Assembly (NCBI GenBank): GCA_020073015.1
Contig: JAIQFZ010000047.1
Location: forward strand, 1 to 36,402
Source of the DNA: Terriglobia bacterium
GTDB taxonomy: Bacteria; Acidobacteriota; Terriglobia; Terriglobales; Acidobacteriaceae
Length of the DNA stretch: 36,402 bases
Direction of reading: 5' to 3'
The position numbers were made by a program, and so were the translations under genes. The notes beneath the pieces are model-generated. The model ran no database searches, had not been told where the DNA came from, and was given only the letters and a program-made list of their open reading frames with translations. Numbering within the stretch: position 1 is the stretch's first letter; the number at the start of each line of letters is the position of its first letter. Below are positions 25,973 to 35,059 of this stretch, in pieces.

Positions 25973-28570
25973 ATGAAGACTTGCAGTTGTTTCCCCCGGT
26001 TTGTCCGAGGCCGGGTGCTGGTGATGTGTCTCCTGTTTGTGGCCGCGCTCTGTGCGGTCGCGGAACAGCCTGTCCGTGGTGCTTTGGAGCTCTCGCGGCC
26101 GGTTCGCTCGTGGGAATTCCTGCCCATCGTCGGTACGCGGGCCGGCCTGTTCGGCAACGAGAGTGGGCAGATGGAGGCGTGGGTTTATCCGCTCAAGATT
26201 TTTCGCGATTTTCGTCTGACATTCCACGTGGACGGCCGCGCGCTACCCGCGGAAAGCCTGGTGCGGACGCTCATCGTCCACCCAGAATCCGCGACCCTGG
26301 TATACACGGGCGACAATTTTTCTGTGCGCGAGACGTTCTTCGTGCCGGTGCGCGAGCCGGGAGCGGCCATTTTGATCGATGTCGAAACCGAACAGCCCCT
26401 GGAGATCGAGGCAAATTTCATAGGCGACTTCCAACTGGAATGGCCAGCGGGCCTGGGCGGAACGTTCCTGGACTGGGACGACCAGCAACATGCATTTGTT
26501 TTCGGCGAAGAGCAGAAGAAGTTTTTCGCACTGGTCGGCTCGCCGTCGGCGGCAGGACACAGTCTTGCGTATCAGACGAATTTTTCCGCTTCCGAACGGA
26601 ACTCGCTGCGACTAGGCGTTACCGCCAAGGGCAGAGACAGCAAGGTCGTCGTGATTGCCGCCTCGATGCAGGGACGCGCGGATGCGCAATCCAACTATCA
26701 GCACATCGCAGCGTCCTATCGCGATCTGCTGCGCGAATCTGCGCAATACTATTCGGATTATCTGGCCCGCACGGTCAACCTGACGCTGCCGGATACGCAA
26801 CTGCAGCAGGCGTATGACTGGTCGCGGATCAGCGTGATTCAGGGGCTCGCCACCAATCCGTTCCTGGGCACTGGACTGGTAGCGGGATATCGAACTTCCG
26901 GCACGAGCCAGCGTCCGGGCTTTGCATGGTTCTTTGGGCGGGATTCGCTCTGGACTTCCTTTGCGCTGAATTCGGCCGGCGATTTCGCAACTACCCGCAC
27001 GGCGCTCGAGTTTGTCGGCAAGTTTCAGCGGGACGACGGCAAGATTCCGCACGAAATTTCTCAGGGCGCAAGCTTTGTCCCGTGGTTCAAGGATTTCCCA
27101 TACGGCTACGCGTCCGCCGACGCCACGCCGCTCTACATCATTGCGGCCAATGATTACGTGGTGCGCAGCGGGGACGTCGAGTTCGCCCGCGGGAAATGGG
27201 ACAGCCTGTGGAAGGCTTACGAATTCCTGCGCTCCACGTACGACGCACAGAATTTCCCGCAGAACTTTGGATTTGGTCATGGGTGGGTGGAAGGCGGGCC
27301 GCTGCTTCCCGTGAAAACCGAGTTCTACCAAAGCGGCCTGGGGCTCGAAGCTCTGCGCGCGCTCGCTAATCTGGCATCGCTCGCTGGGAAGGCAGACGTC
27401 AGCAAGGAACTGCAGTCCGCGTTCGATCGCCAGAAACCCGCGTTCAATCAGACTTTCTGGTCCCCCGAAAAAAAAGCATTCGCCTTCGCACTCGATCAGC
27501 AGAGCCGGCGGATGGATGAACTCTCCGTGCTCACGACTGTGCCGATGTGGTTTGGCCTGACGGATCCGGACAAAACCGAAGCTACGATTCAGCAGCTTGC
27601 CGCGGCCGATCAACAATCCGACTGGGGCATGCGCATCATTTCCAATCGGTTCCCGCTTTATAACGGCAGCGGATATCACTTCGGTTCCGTGTGGCCGCTC
27701 TTCACGGGCTGGGCGTCGGTCGGGGAATACCGCTACCACCAGGCGTTTCCGGCCTATGCGAATCTGCGCGCCAACGCGCTGCTGGCGCTCGATGGATCGC
27801 TGGGCCACGTGGCCGAAGTTCTCTCGGGAGACTACTACCAGCCGCTCTCGACCAATTCTCCGCATCAGATCTGGTCGGCGGCCATGGTGGTCAGCCCGAT
27901 TCTCCGTGGCCTGCTGGGGATTGAGACCGATGCACAGAGCCATACGCTTCGTTTCGTACCGCATGTTCCGGCGGAGTGGAGATCGTTTTCCGTGGACAAC
28001 CTGCGCCTAGGTGCGACAACCCTGGCTCTCAGCTACCAGAGATTGCCCGGCGTCATGACACTGGAAGTGAAACGCACCGGTTCCGCCGATTGCACTCTCG
28101 ATTTCTCTCCAGCACTCAGCTTGCGAAGCGACGTGGTCTCGGTTGAACTGAACGGCCGCAGTCTCCCGTTCCACGTCACAGCCAACGCCAGCGATCGGCA
28201 CGTCGCCATGAGATTCCCGGTAAGCCAGGCAACCAGCACGCTACGCATTCTCCTGAAGAATGATTTTGGCGTTAGCGTTTCGAACGTCTTGCCAGCGCTC
28301 GGCAGTGTCGGCCAGGGATTGCGAGTGCTGTCAGAAACCTATAATTTCAACTACGCGCAGATGAAGTTGTCTCTGTCCGGCTTGGCGGGCAAAAGCTACA
28401 AATTGTTCGTCTGGAATCCGTCCCAACTCTCCTCTGTCAAGGGAGGCAAACTGGTGGACGTTCGTCCGGACCAAGCCGCTCTGCTAGTCGAGTTTGGGGG
28501 CGCTGGCGCCGAGTCTTATGTCCGCCAGGACGTCATCTTGAGTTTCGCGTGGTCGAAATCACATCCGTAA
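25973..28570 (+). CDS. Secreted glycogen-debranching-enzyme-like glucosidase (six-hairpin fold)
   Basis: The 865-residue protein has a signal peptide (VLVMCLLFVAALCAVAEQ), then a beta-rich N-terminal domain of about 280 residues. An (alpha/alpha)6 catalytic region follows, resembling the C-terminal amylo-alpha-1,6-glucosidase domain of debranching enzymes: FAWFFGRDSLWTSFAL near residues 316-331, GKIPHEISQG, GWVEGG, and DWGMRIISN later. A C-terminal beta domain ends the protein. It probably cleaves alpha-1,6 or related linkages in alpha-glucans outside the cytoplasm. ATG 25973 is chosen because it begins the signal peptide; a GTG at 25898 in frame is possible but would bury the signal. The GH13 gene follows after 35 nt on the same strand, so the two are likely co-transcribed. 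Exact linkage specificity is inferred. Confidence 0.8.
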   Translation: MKTCSCFPRFVRGRVLVMCLLFVAALCAVAEQPVRGALELSRPVRSWEFLPIVGTRAGLFGNESGQMEAWVYPLKIFRDFRLTFHVDGRALPAESLVRTLIVHPESATLVYTGDNFSVRETFFVPVREPGAAILIDVETEQPLEIEANFIGDFQLEWPAGLGGTFLDWDDQQHAFVFGEEQKKFFALVGSPSAAGHSLAYQTNFSASERNSLRLGVTAKGRDSKVVVIAASMQGRADAQSNYQHIAASYRDLLRESAQYYSDYLARTVNLTLPDTQLQQAYDWSRISVIQGLATNPFLGTGLVAGYRTSGTSQRPGFAWFFGRDSLWTSFALNSAGDFATTRTALEFVGKFQRDDGKIPHEISQGASFVPWFKDFPYGYASADATPLYIIAANDYVVRSGDVEFARGKWDSLWKAYEFLRSTYDAQNFPQNFGFGHGWVEGGPLLPVKTEFYQSGLGLEALRALANLASLAGKADVSKELQSAFDRQKPAFNQTFWSPEKKAFAFALDQQSRRMDELSVLTTVPMWFGLTDPDKTEATIQQLAAADQQSDWGMRIISNRFPLYNGSGYHFGSVWPLFTGWASVGEYRYHQAFPAYANLRANALLALDGSLGHVAEVLSGDYYQPLSTNSPHQIWSAAMVVSPILRGLLGIETDAQSHTLRFVPHVPAEWRSFSVDNLRLGATTLALSYQRLPGVMTLEVKRTGSADCTLDFSPALSLRSDVVSVELNGRSLPFHVTANASDRHVAMRFPVSQATSTLRILLKNDFGVSVSNVLPALGSVGQGLRVLSETYNFNYAQMKLSLSGLAGKSYKLFVWNPSQLSSVKGGKLVDVRPDQAALLVEFGGAGAESYVRQDVILSFAWSKSHP

Positions 28571-28605
28571 AACGACCTGTTAGTCTTTCCGAGGAGAAAA
28601 ATCTT

Positions 28606-30300
28606 ATGTCGAAGCGATTCTTTCCGATTCTTTTGATCCTGCTGGTCCTTGGCTGCTCTCTCGTTGCCGCCCAGACGAAATCCGTCGATGCCGAAGGCCA
28701 TCAGTGGTGGCAGCACGCCGTCTTCTACGAAATCTATCCCCGCAGTTTTGCCGACAGCAACAATGACGGCGTGGGCGACCTGAAGGGCATCACGTCGAAG
28801 ATGGGCTACCTGCACGACCTGGGCGTCGATGCCATCTGGATCAGCCCGTGTTTTCCGTCGCCGCAGGTGGACTTCGGCTACGACGTGTCCGATTACGAGA
28901 ACATCGATCCCATGTACGGGACGCTGGCCGATTTCGACCACATGGTTGCGGAGGGGAAGAAACACCACGTCAGCATCATTTTTGATTTCGTCGTGAACCA
29001 CAGCTCGGACCAGCATGCGTGGTTTCTCGACTCCAAGTCCTCGAAGACGGCGGCGCATCGCGATTGGTATATCTGGCGCGACGGCAAAGGGCCGGGCCAG
29101 CCGCCGAATAACTGGATCTCAACGTTCGGGGGCTCCGCCTGGAAATTTGATCCAACCACGAACCAGTACTACTACCACTTCTTCTACGCCGGGCAGCCGG
29201 ACTTGAACTGGCGGAATCCAGCGGTCGAAAAAACCATGCTCGACACCACACGCTGGTGGTACAAGCGTGGTGTTGCCGGCTTCCGGTTGGATGCGGTCGA
29301 GACGTTGTTTGAAGACCCGAATCTCAAGGACAATCCGGCGCTTCCGGGCACGAACAAGCAGGGCGATCCCGAGCAGGAGGACACGTACAACACCAAGCTC
29401 CCTGAGGTTTACGACGTGATGCACAAGCTGCGCAAGGTAGCTGACGAGTCTAACGCCGTGCTGATCGGAGAAACCGGAACCAGAGACATTGAGGAGTTGA
29501 AGCAGTACTACGGCGAGCACGGCAACGGACTGCAGATGCCCATGGACTTCATGTTCACCGGCGTCGACAAACTGTCGCCGCCGGAGTTCCGCCGCCAGAT
29601 TGCACTGGTCGATGCGTCCGGGGGATGGCCGGTATACGTGATCAGCAACCACGATCGTGTCCGTTCCTACAATCGCTACGGAGACGGGAAGAATAACGAC
29701 GCCATCGCGAAGCTGATGGGCGCTTTTTACCTGACGCTGCGTGGTTCCCCGATCATGTATTACGGCGAAGAACTGGGCATGGAGAATAACGATCCGAAGC
29801 GCAAAGAGGACGTGAAGGATCCGATCGGCCGCACTGGGTGGCCGCAGGAAATCGGACGCGATGGCGAACGCACCCCGATGCAGTGGAGTACCGACGCGAA
29901 CGCGGGCTTCAGCACGAAAGATCCCTGGCTGCCCGTGCCGCCGAGTTACCGGACCCACAATGTCGCCACCGAATCGAAAGACCCGAACTCGGTCATAAGT
30001 ATGTACAAGAAAGTCCTGGCGCTGCGGCACACGAACGAGGCGCTGCTGGAAGGGACGTACACGGCGTTGAACGAAGATGACGCCAACGTGATGTCGTATC
30101 TCCGTAGTTACAAGGGAAAGGCGGTGTTAGTGGCGCTGAATATGTCGGCCTCGCCCCAGAAGGCGACCTTCAACCTGGCCGACAAGGGTTTTGCTTCGGT
30201 GAGTTTGAAGACTCTGGTATCAACGCCGCAGTCCTCCGCGAAAGGCATGGAAGTGACCTTAGAGCCGTTTGGAGTCTTCATCGCCGAACTTGCCAAGTAG
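28606..30300 (+). CDS. Exported GH13 alpha-glucosidase (oligo-1,6-glucosidase type)
   Basis: The enzyme hydrolyses terminal alpha-linked glucose from oligosaccharides. The 564-residue product starts at ATG 28606 after GAGGAG and a signal sequence (FFPILLILLVLGCSLVAAQ). The VLGC within it could also be a weak lipobox. All GH13 regions are visible: DFVVNH (region I, residues 127-132), GFRLDAV with nucleophile Asp229, LIGET with acid/base Glu289, and SNHD with Asp350. The DSNNDGVGD loop at 50-58 matches the calcium site of oligo-1,6-glucosidases. This subfamily is usually cytoplasmic, so the export signal is notable and pairs it with the preceding secreted debranching-like enzyme. A strong terminator follows at 30312. 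Confidence 0.92.
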   Translation: MSKRFFPILLILLVLGCSLVAAQTKSVDAEGHQWWQHAVFYEIYPRSFADSNNDGVGDLKGITSKMGYLHDLGVDAIWISPCFPSPQVDFGYDVSDYENIDPMYGTLADFDHMVAEGKKHHVSIIFDFVVNHSSDQHAWFLDSKSSKTAAHRDWYIWRDGKGPGQPPNNWISTFGGSAWKFDPTTNQYYYHFFYAGQPDLNWRNPAVEKTMLDTTRWWYKRGVAGFRLDAVETLFEDPNLKDNPALPGTNKQGDPEQEDTYNTKLPEVYDVMHKLRKVADESNAVLIGETGTRDIEELKQYYGEHGNGLQMPMDFMFTGVDKLSPPEFRRQIALVDASGGWPVYVISNHDRVRSYNRYGDGKNNDAIAKLMGAFYLTLRGSPIMYYGEELGMENNDPKRKEDVKDPIGRTGWPQEIGRDGERTPMQWSTDANAGFSTKDPWLPVPPSYRTHNVATESKDPNSVISMYKKVLALRHTNEALLEGTYTALNEDDANVMSYLRSYKGKAVLVALNMSASPQKATFNLADKGFASVSLKTLVSTPQSSAKGMEVTLEPFGVFIAELAK

Positions 30301-30311
30301 GCAGAGCGGCT

Positions 30312-30343
30312 GGCGCGGCTGCCACCCAGCGGCGCCTTCTTTT
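30312..30343 (+). terminator. Rho-independent terminator after the GH13 gene
   Basis: Bases 30312-30336 fold into a stem of 5 plus 4 base pairs with one G-G mismatch and a 5-nt loop. TTCTTTT follows. It lies 11 nt after the stop codon and ends the glucosidase operon. Confidence 0.85.
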
Positions 30344-30352
30344 GACTGCGAG

Positions 30353-30367
30353 TGGCGTCACATTTGC
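30353..30367 (+). promoter_or_regulatory. Candidate sigma-54 (-24/-12) promoter of the sugar-porter gene
   Basis: TGGC at 30353-30356 and TTGC at 30364-30367 are separated by 7 nt, so both core blocks match the sigma-54 consensus exactly with correct GG-N10-GC spacing. The positions between the blocks do not match. Transcription would begin near 30379, 41 nt before the ATG. It stands just after the terminator of the previous gene. Confidence 0.45.
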
Positions 30368-30419
30368 GCGATGCTAACGATGCGTCTATGTTGAATGCGC
30401 TCCTTAACTCGATCCCTCT

Positions 30420-31745
30420 ATGAATCCTCGCGTCTTCTTCTGGTCGCTCACTTCCGCCCTCGCCGGGTTCCTTTTCGGTTTTGACACAGTCGTCATCTCC
30501 GGCGCCGAAAAAACAATTCAATCGCTGTGGGGGCTAAGTCCCGGAATGCACGGAATTGCGATGGGTTCCGCCCTTTATGGCACGGTCGTCGGATCACTGA
30601 TCGGTGGCTGGCCGGCGGACCGATTCGGACGCAAGGCCACGCTCCTGTGGATCGGCGTGCTTTATTTTATCGGGGCGGTCGGGTCGGGCCTGGCAACCAA
30701 TGTTTCTATGTTTATTGTGGCGCGGGTCATCGGTGGCCTGGGCATCGGCATCTCCACGGTAGCGGCTCCGCTCTTCATCTCGGAAATTGCGCCGCCTAAA
30801 CAGCGCGGCCGGCTGGCCGGCATGTTTCAGTTCAATATTGTTTTTGGCATCCTGGTGGCTTTTGTTTCCAATGCGCTGCTCGCCGGCATTGGCGTGAATG
30901 CCTGGCGCTGGATGCTCGGTGTAGCCGCTTTTCCCTCGTTCCTTTACGCTTTGTTCTGTCTAGGCCTCCCCGAAAGCCCGCGCTGGCTATTGAGCAGGAA
31001 GGGCGACCGCGAAGGCGGCATCAACGTTTTGCAACGCATTCAACCCGATGCCTCCAAAGCGGAGATCGAAGCTGAGGCGGACGAGATTACGGCTGCGTCC
31101 GCAGCGGAAGGATCAACCGGGCTTTTCTTCACACGCCGTCTTCGCAAACCCATCCTGCTGGCGATCTTGATTGCATTCTTCAATCAGCTTTCAGGCATCA
31201 ATGCGATTCTCTACTTCGCGCCCCGCATATTTGAACTTACGGGGCTGGCGGCGAAAGCCGCGCTGCTGCAATCCATCGGCATCGGCCTGACTAATCTTGT
31301 ATTCACCTTCGTTGGCCTCTGGCTCATTGATCGATTAGGCCGCCGGACGCTCCTGTTTATTGGTTCGTTCGGGTACATCACCTCCCTCGGGCTGGTTGCC
31401 TGGGCGTTCTTCACTGGACATCTCACGATCGTGCCGGTGTGTATCTTTGCTTTCATTGCCGCGCATGCGATCGGGCAGGGAGCCGTCATCTGGGTTTTCA
31501 TCTCCGAGATATTTCCCAACCGTCATCGTGCGGAAGGGCAGGCGCTCGGCAGCTTCACGCACTGGATCTTCGCCGCTTTACTCACGACGTTCTTCCCGAG
31601 AATGGTTTCCAGCTTCCCGCCCGGGTATGTCTTTTCGTTCTTCGCCGGCATGATGGTGCTGCAACTCATTTGGGTGAAGACCTTGGTTCCGGAGACAAAA
31701 AACGTGCCGCTGGAGCAAATCCAGAAGCAACTGGGCATCGAATAG
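30420..31745 (+). CDS. MFS sugar-porter family proton/sugar symporter
   Basis: A 441-residue, 12-helix inner-membrane transporter of the sugar porter (SP) family, similar in type to XylE/AraE/GalP. Signatures seen: GFLFGFDTVVISGA in helix 1, WPADRFGRKA in the 2-3 loop, PESPRWLLSRKG before the central loop, FNQLSGINAILYFAPRIF in helix 7, LIDRLGRRTLL in the 8-9 loop, and the C-terminal PETKNVPLEQI. It would import a monosaccharide such as glucose, xylose or arabinose; which one cannot be told. It follows the secreted glucosidases and precedes the GntR/LacI regulator, fitting uptake of released sugars. It has its own candidate promoter after a terminator. No Shine-Dalgarno is obvious before ATG 30420. 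Confidence 0.92.
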   Translation: MNPRVFFWSLTSALAGFLFGFDTVVISGAEKTIQSLWGLSPGMHGIAMGSALYGTVVGSLIGGWPADRFGRKATLLWIGVLYFIGAVGSGLATNVSMFIVARVIGGLGIGISTVAAPLFISEIAPPKQRGRLAGMFQFNIVFGILVAFVSNALLAGIGVNAWRWMLGVAAFPSFLYALFCLGLPESPRWLLSRKGDREGGINVLQRIQPDASKAEIEAEADEITAASAAEGSTGLFFTRRLRKPILLAILIAFFNQLSGINAILYFAPRIFELTGLAAKAALLQSIGIGLTNLVFTFVGLWLIDRLGRRTLLFIGSFGYITSLGLVAWAFFTGHLTIVPVCIFAFIAAHAIGQGAVIWVFISEIFPNRHRAEGQALGSFTHWIFAALLTTFFPRMVSSFPPGYVFSFFAGMMVLQLIWVKTLVPETKNVPLEQIQKQLGIE

Positions 31746-31882
31746 GACCACCACAAACCCCAATGTCGTCGGCGTGGGGATAAGCCGAGTAGATGGATTT
31801 GGGAAGGCAGACTGTCCAGTCAGGTTTGCGACGCAACAGAACTGGCTGACCGAAAATCGATTTACTCTGTGTTTTCAATAAA

Positions 31883-31907
31883 TTCTAGTAATGCAAAAGT
31901 ACTAGAA
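31883..31907. promoter_or_regulatory. Operator-like dyad upstream of the GntR/LacI regulator
   Basis: TTCTAGTA at 31883-31890 and TACTAGAA at 31900-31907 form perfect 8-bp half-sites with a 9-nt spacer in an AT-rich patch. A -10-like TGTAAT/TAATAT lies at 31912-31919, so the dyad covers where a -35 element would be. This fits repression, probably autoregulation by the product of the gene starting at 31952. Confidence 0.6.
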
Positions 31908-31951
31908 AAGCTGTAATATCAGGTTCCGCTGTCGGCTGCCAAGGGGAAATC

Positions 31952-33064
31952 TTGAGCGAAGATCCGAAGCCGAAGTACCAACAGATCGTTGCATTTCTCC
32001 GCAAAGCGATCGGGAATGGGGAGTACCAGCCGGGGCAGAAACTTCCCAGTGAAGCGGATCTGGTGGCGCGATTTTCGACATCCCGGCTAACAGTGCAGCG
32101 TGCGCTGAAGGAACTCCAGCATCAAGATCTGATCGAACGACGAGCGGGTTCCGGCACCTATGTCCGCCAGAGCGAAAGCCGGGCGGGGCACGTTTTTGGA
32201 TTGCTCATCCCAGGCCTGGGCGAGACGGAAATCTTCGAGCCCATCTGCCTGGGGATGGCTCGTGCGGCCGGTGCGGGTAACAGCTCTCTCATGTGGGGCG
32301 ACGCGACCCATAACACGCAAGACAAAGAAAAACAGACCCGTGAGCTTTGCGAACACTATATCGCGCGGGAAGTGTCGGGAATTTTCTTTGCGCCCTTGGA
32401 GTTGACCCCGGGCAAAGATGACGTCAACCAATGGGTGGTCGAGACGTTGAGCAAAGCCGGCATTCCGGTTGTCCTTCTCGACCGATGCGTCTACCAGTAT
32501 CCCCGCCGCAGCGCCTTTGATCTGGTGGGAATCGATAACCGCCGCGCCGGGTTTACGGTGACGCAGCACCTCCTGCGACACGGCTGCCGCCGCCTGGTCT
32601 TTGTGGCTAAACCAGATTCGGCATCAACGGTCGATGCCCGCATCCACGGGTTCCGCGACGCGCTCGAAGCTGCTGGGCTCTCTGCGGCAACCGGCCAGAT
32701 TCACATCGGAGATCCCGACGATATCGAATCGATCCGCAGCATGGTCTCGACCATTTCCCCGGACGGAATCGTTTGCGCGAACGACATAACGGCGGCGCAC
32801 CTGATGCAGACCTTGCAGGGGCTCGGGATTGCAATCCCCAAACAGATACGGATGGTGGGCATCGACGACGTGAAGTATGCCGGACTTCTGGCGGTACCGC
32901 TGACGACGTTGCATCAACCCTGTCACGAGATTGGGGAGGTCGCCATCTCGACGATGCTGGAAAGAATTGCCAAACCCGGCTTGCCGGCTCGCGACATTCT
33001 GCTGGCCTGCAAACTCGTAATCCGGCGCTCCTGCGGATCCCACCCGCGGGAAGAGCAGAGCTGA
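31952..33064 (+). CDS. AraR-like hybrid regulator: GntR winged helix plus LacI-type sugar-binding domain
   Basis: A 370-residue cytoplasmic transcriptional repressor. Residues about 8-72 form a GntR-type winged helix (YQQIVAFLRKAI, GQKLPSEADLVARF, SRLTVQRALKEL, RRAGSGTYV). The rest is a periplasmic-binding-protein-like effector domain as in LacI family members (HVFGLLIPGL, GIFFAPLE, IPVVLLDR, LVGIDNRRAG, DGIVCANDITA, MVGIDDV, LTTLHQP). This architecture matches AraR of Bacillus, which answers to a sugar. Translation starts at TTG 31952, supported by AAGGGGA about 5 nt upstream. A clear operator dyad lies just upstream. Its likely targets are the adjacent glucosidase and transporter genes; the effector sugar is unknown. 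Confidence 0.9.
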   Translation: MSEDPKPKYQQIVAFLRKAIGNGEYQPGQKLPSEADLVARFSTSRLTVQRALKELQHQDLIERRAGSGTYVRQSESRAGHVFGLLIPGLGETEIFEPICLGMARAAGAGNSSLMWGDATHNTQDKEKQTRELCEHYIAREVSGIFFAPLELTPGKDDVNQWVVETLSKAGIPVVLLDRCVYQYPRRSAFDLVGIDNRRAGFTVTQHLLRHGCRRLVFVAKPDSASTVDARIHGFRDALEAAGLSAATGQIHIGDPDDIESIRSMVSTISPDGIVCANDITAAHLMQTLQGLGIAIPKQIRMVGIDDVKYAGLLAVPLTTLHQPCHEIGEVAISTMLERIAKPGLPARDILLACKLVIRRSCGSHPREEQS

Positions 33065-33379
33065 TCCGCTGGTCTTGGGTAGGGCACGGCTTCAGAGCCT
33101 GCCCTGAGCGAAGCCGAAGGATGCCGCAAGGGCTGCCAAAAATGCGGGCTTCAGCCACTGAGCGTCGCCTTTCTGTACCGTCAAAGCATTTTTGAATTGC
33201 GCGGGAGCTCTCACCGGCTGCATCTTTCACACTTCACGCGAGAGGTGCATCAAGTTTCTGATTCCGCCAAACCGCTGCCTCGGACTATCATGGGCGCGCC
33301 ACAAAACGACTTCTAGGAGAGGAGGTCCCGGCCAAGGCGGTTCGCAATCTGGAAGCGGCCCGGGAACTGAACGCACAGA
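33065..33379. other. Intergenic region with dispersed-type repeats before the SSS symporter (315 bp)
   Basis: No gene is supported. A hairpin at 33082-33104 pairs GGGCA with TGCCC and GGCT with AGCC around TCAG, with one bulged C. It is followed by CCTGAGCGAAGCCGAAGG (33103-33120) and an AATGCGGGCTTCAGCC-type segment. I recognise these as repeat types scattered between genes in Acidobacteriota and some other phyla. A very strong Shine-Dalgarno-like GGAGAGGAGGT lies at 33316-33326, but no start codon sits at the right distance. An in-frame TGA at 33368 prevents the symporter from starting there. Confidence 0.55.
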
Positions 33380-35044
33380 ATGGATCAACTCGCAACCGTT
33401 ACACACCGCAATCTCGCCCCCATTGACCTTGTCATCATCGGTGTTTATTTCCTGCTGGTCTTTGCGATTGGTTTCTACTTTGCCCGCAAAGAGCGCACCT
33501 CGACCGATTATTTTCTGGCCGGACGCGATATTGGCTGGTTCTTCATTGGCGCGTCCCTGTTCGTCTCCAATATCTCGACCGAGCACTTCATCGGGCTGTC
33601 GGGCACGGGCGCGTCGTCGGGACTGGCCGTCGGCCACTTCGAATGGCTGGCCTGTCTGATTCTGCTGATTCTGGGCTGGGTGTTCGTTCCCTTCTATTTG
33701 CGCTCGAATGTTTTCACGATGCCGGAATTTCTGGAGCGGCGCTTCAACCGGCAGTGCGCGGTCTACCTGGCTGCGATCTCGATCATCGCCTACATCTTTA
33801 CCAAGATTTCGGTGCAACTGTACGCCGCCAGCGTCGTGTTGGAGCGTGTCGCCGGCTGGTCGCTGTGGAAGACGGCCGTGGTGTTGGTGATCGCCACCGG
33901 CATCTACACAATTGCGGGCGGACTGGCGGCAGTCATCTACACCGATACGGTCCAGACCCTCATTCTGATCACCGGGGCGGTTGCGCTCACGTTGATCGGC
34001 CTGCACCGTGTCGGCGGACTGGAACACTTGCGGACCATGGTTCCGGCAAGCTACTTCCACATGATCAAGCCGGCGTCGGATCCCTCGTTTCCATGGACGG
34101 GGATTTTCTTCGGCGCGCCCATTCTCGGCATCTGGTATTGGTGTACCGACCAGGTGATCGTGCAGCGCGTTCTTTCCGCCCGCGATGAGGGGCACGCCAA
34201 GGCGGGCACGATTTTCGCGGGTTTCCTGAAGATCCTGCCGGTGTTCATGCTGGTGCTGCCGGGCATCATCGCTTTCGCGCTGTTTCCGGACCAGGTGAAA
34301 AAGCCGGATTTCGCCTATCCGACGCTGGTGCTGAACCTGCTGCCGGTCGGACTGGTGGGCTTGGTCATGGCCGCGCTGCTGGCCGCAGTCATGGGCGCGA
34401 TGAGTTCGGTATTCAATTCGGCGTCCACGCTGGTCACGCTCGATTTCTACAAAAAGCTGCGCCCCGAGGCTTCCGAAAAACAGCTGGTGACCTTCGGGCG
34501 GGTGGCCACGGGCGCGATGGTGCTGTTGGGACTGTTGTGGGTGCCGTTCATCCATTTGATCAGCAGCCAGCTCTACATTTATCTGCAGAGCGTGCAGGCC
34601 TACATCAGTCCTCCGATCGCGTCTTGCTTTGTGCTGGGAATTCTGTGGCCGCGGCTGAACGGTTCCGGCGCGATCTCGTCGCTGCTGACCGGATTCGTGC
34701 TCGGCGCGGTCCGCTTCGTGGCGGAACTGGCGGCGGCTCAGGGAGTACAACTCAGCGGGCTGCTGGCATGGCTGGTGAAGATGAACTTCCTGCACTACGC
34801 CATCTTCATGTTCGTGATTTGCTCGCTGGTGCTGGTGGCGGTCAGCCTGATGACGCCGGCCCCCGAGCGCCGCAAGCTGGCCGGCCTGACGTTTGCGACC
34901 GTGGACGACAAGATGGATACGGTCCTGGTGTCAGGAGTGGCGCGCAAACCCGCGAAAGAAACGCCCACCGAGCACATGATCAACGTAGTGTTCAGCGTGG
35001 CATTGCTGGCGACAGTGGTCGGGTTGTGGGTCTACTTCCGGTGA
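33380..35044 (+). CDS. SSS-family sodium/solute (sugar-type) symporter
   Basis: A 554-residue inner-membrane protein with about 14 helices, of the sodium:solute symporter family (SGLT type). Features include YFLAGRDIGWFFIGASLFVSNIS and STEHFIGLSG near the N-terminus (discontinuous first helix), YTIAGGLAAVIYTDTVQTLI (family signature region), YWCTDQVIVQRVLSA, and SSVFNSASTLVTLD around residue 345, the region that binds sodium in vSGLT. It likely imports a sugar or sugar-like solute with sodium. The start is fixed by an in-frame stop at 33368. The gene follows the GntR/LacI regulator and precedes an aldehyde dehydrogenase, which suggests uptake and oxidation of one substrate. The transported solute is not determinable. 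Confidence 0.9.
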   Translation: MDQLATVTHRNLAPIDLVIIGVYFLLVFAIGFYFARKERTSTDYFLAGRDIGWFFIGASLFVSNISTEHFIGLSGTGASSGLAVGHFEWLACLILLILGWVFVPFYLRSNVFTMPEFLERRFNRQCAVYLAAISIIAYIFTKISVQLYAASVVLERVAGWSLWKTAVVLVIATGIYTIAGGLAAVIYTDTVQTLILITGAVALTLIGLHRVGGLEHLRTMVPASYFHMIKPASDPSFPWTGIFFGAPILGIWYWCTDQVIVQRVLSARDEGHAKAGTIFAGFLKILPVFMLVLPGIIAFALFPDQVKKPDFAYPTLVLNLLPVGLVGLVMAALLAAVMGAMSSVFNSASTLVTLDFYKKLRPEASEKQLVTFGRVATGAMVLLGLLWVPFIHLISSQLYIYLQSVQAYISPPIASCFVLGILWPRLNGSGAISSLLTGFVLGAVRFVAELAAAQGVQLSGLLAWLVKMNFLHYAIFMFVICSLVLVAVSLMTPAPERRKLAGLTFATVDDKMDTVLVSGVARKPAKETPTEHMINVVFSVALLATVVGLWVYFR

Positions 35045-35059
35045 GCCAAAAACGCCCGC

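Noticed and set aside
33227-34795. 522-codon reverse frame opposite the SSS symporter
   Set aside because: It is Gln/His/Arg-rich low-complexity antisense of transmembrane codons, without any start signal or motif.
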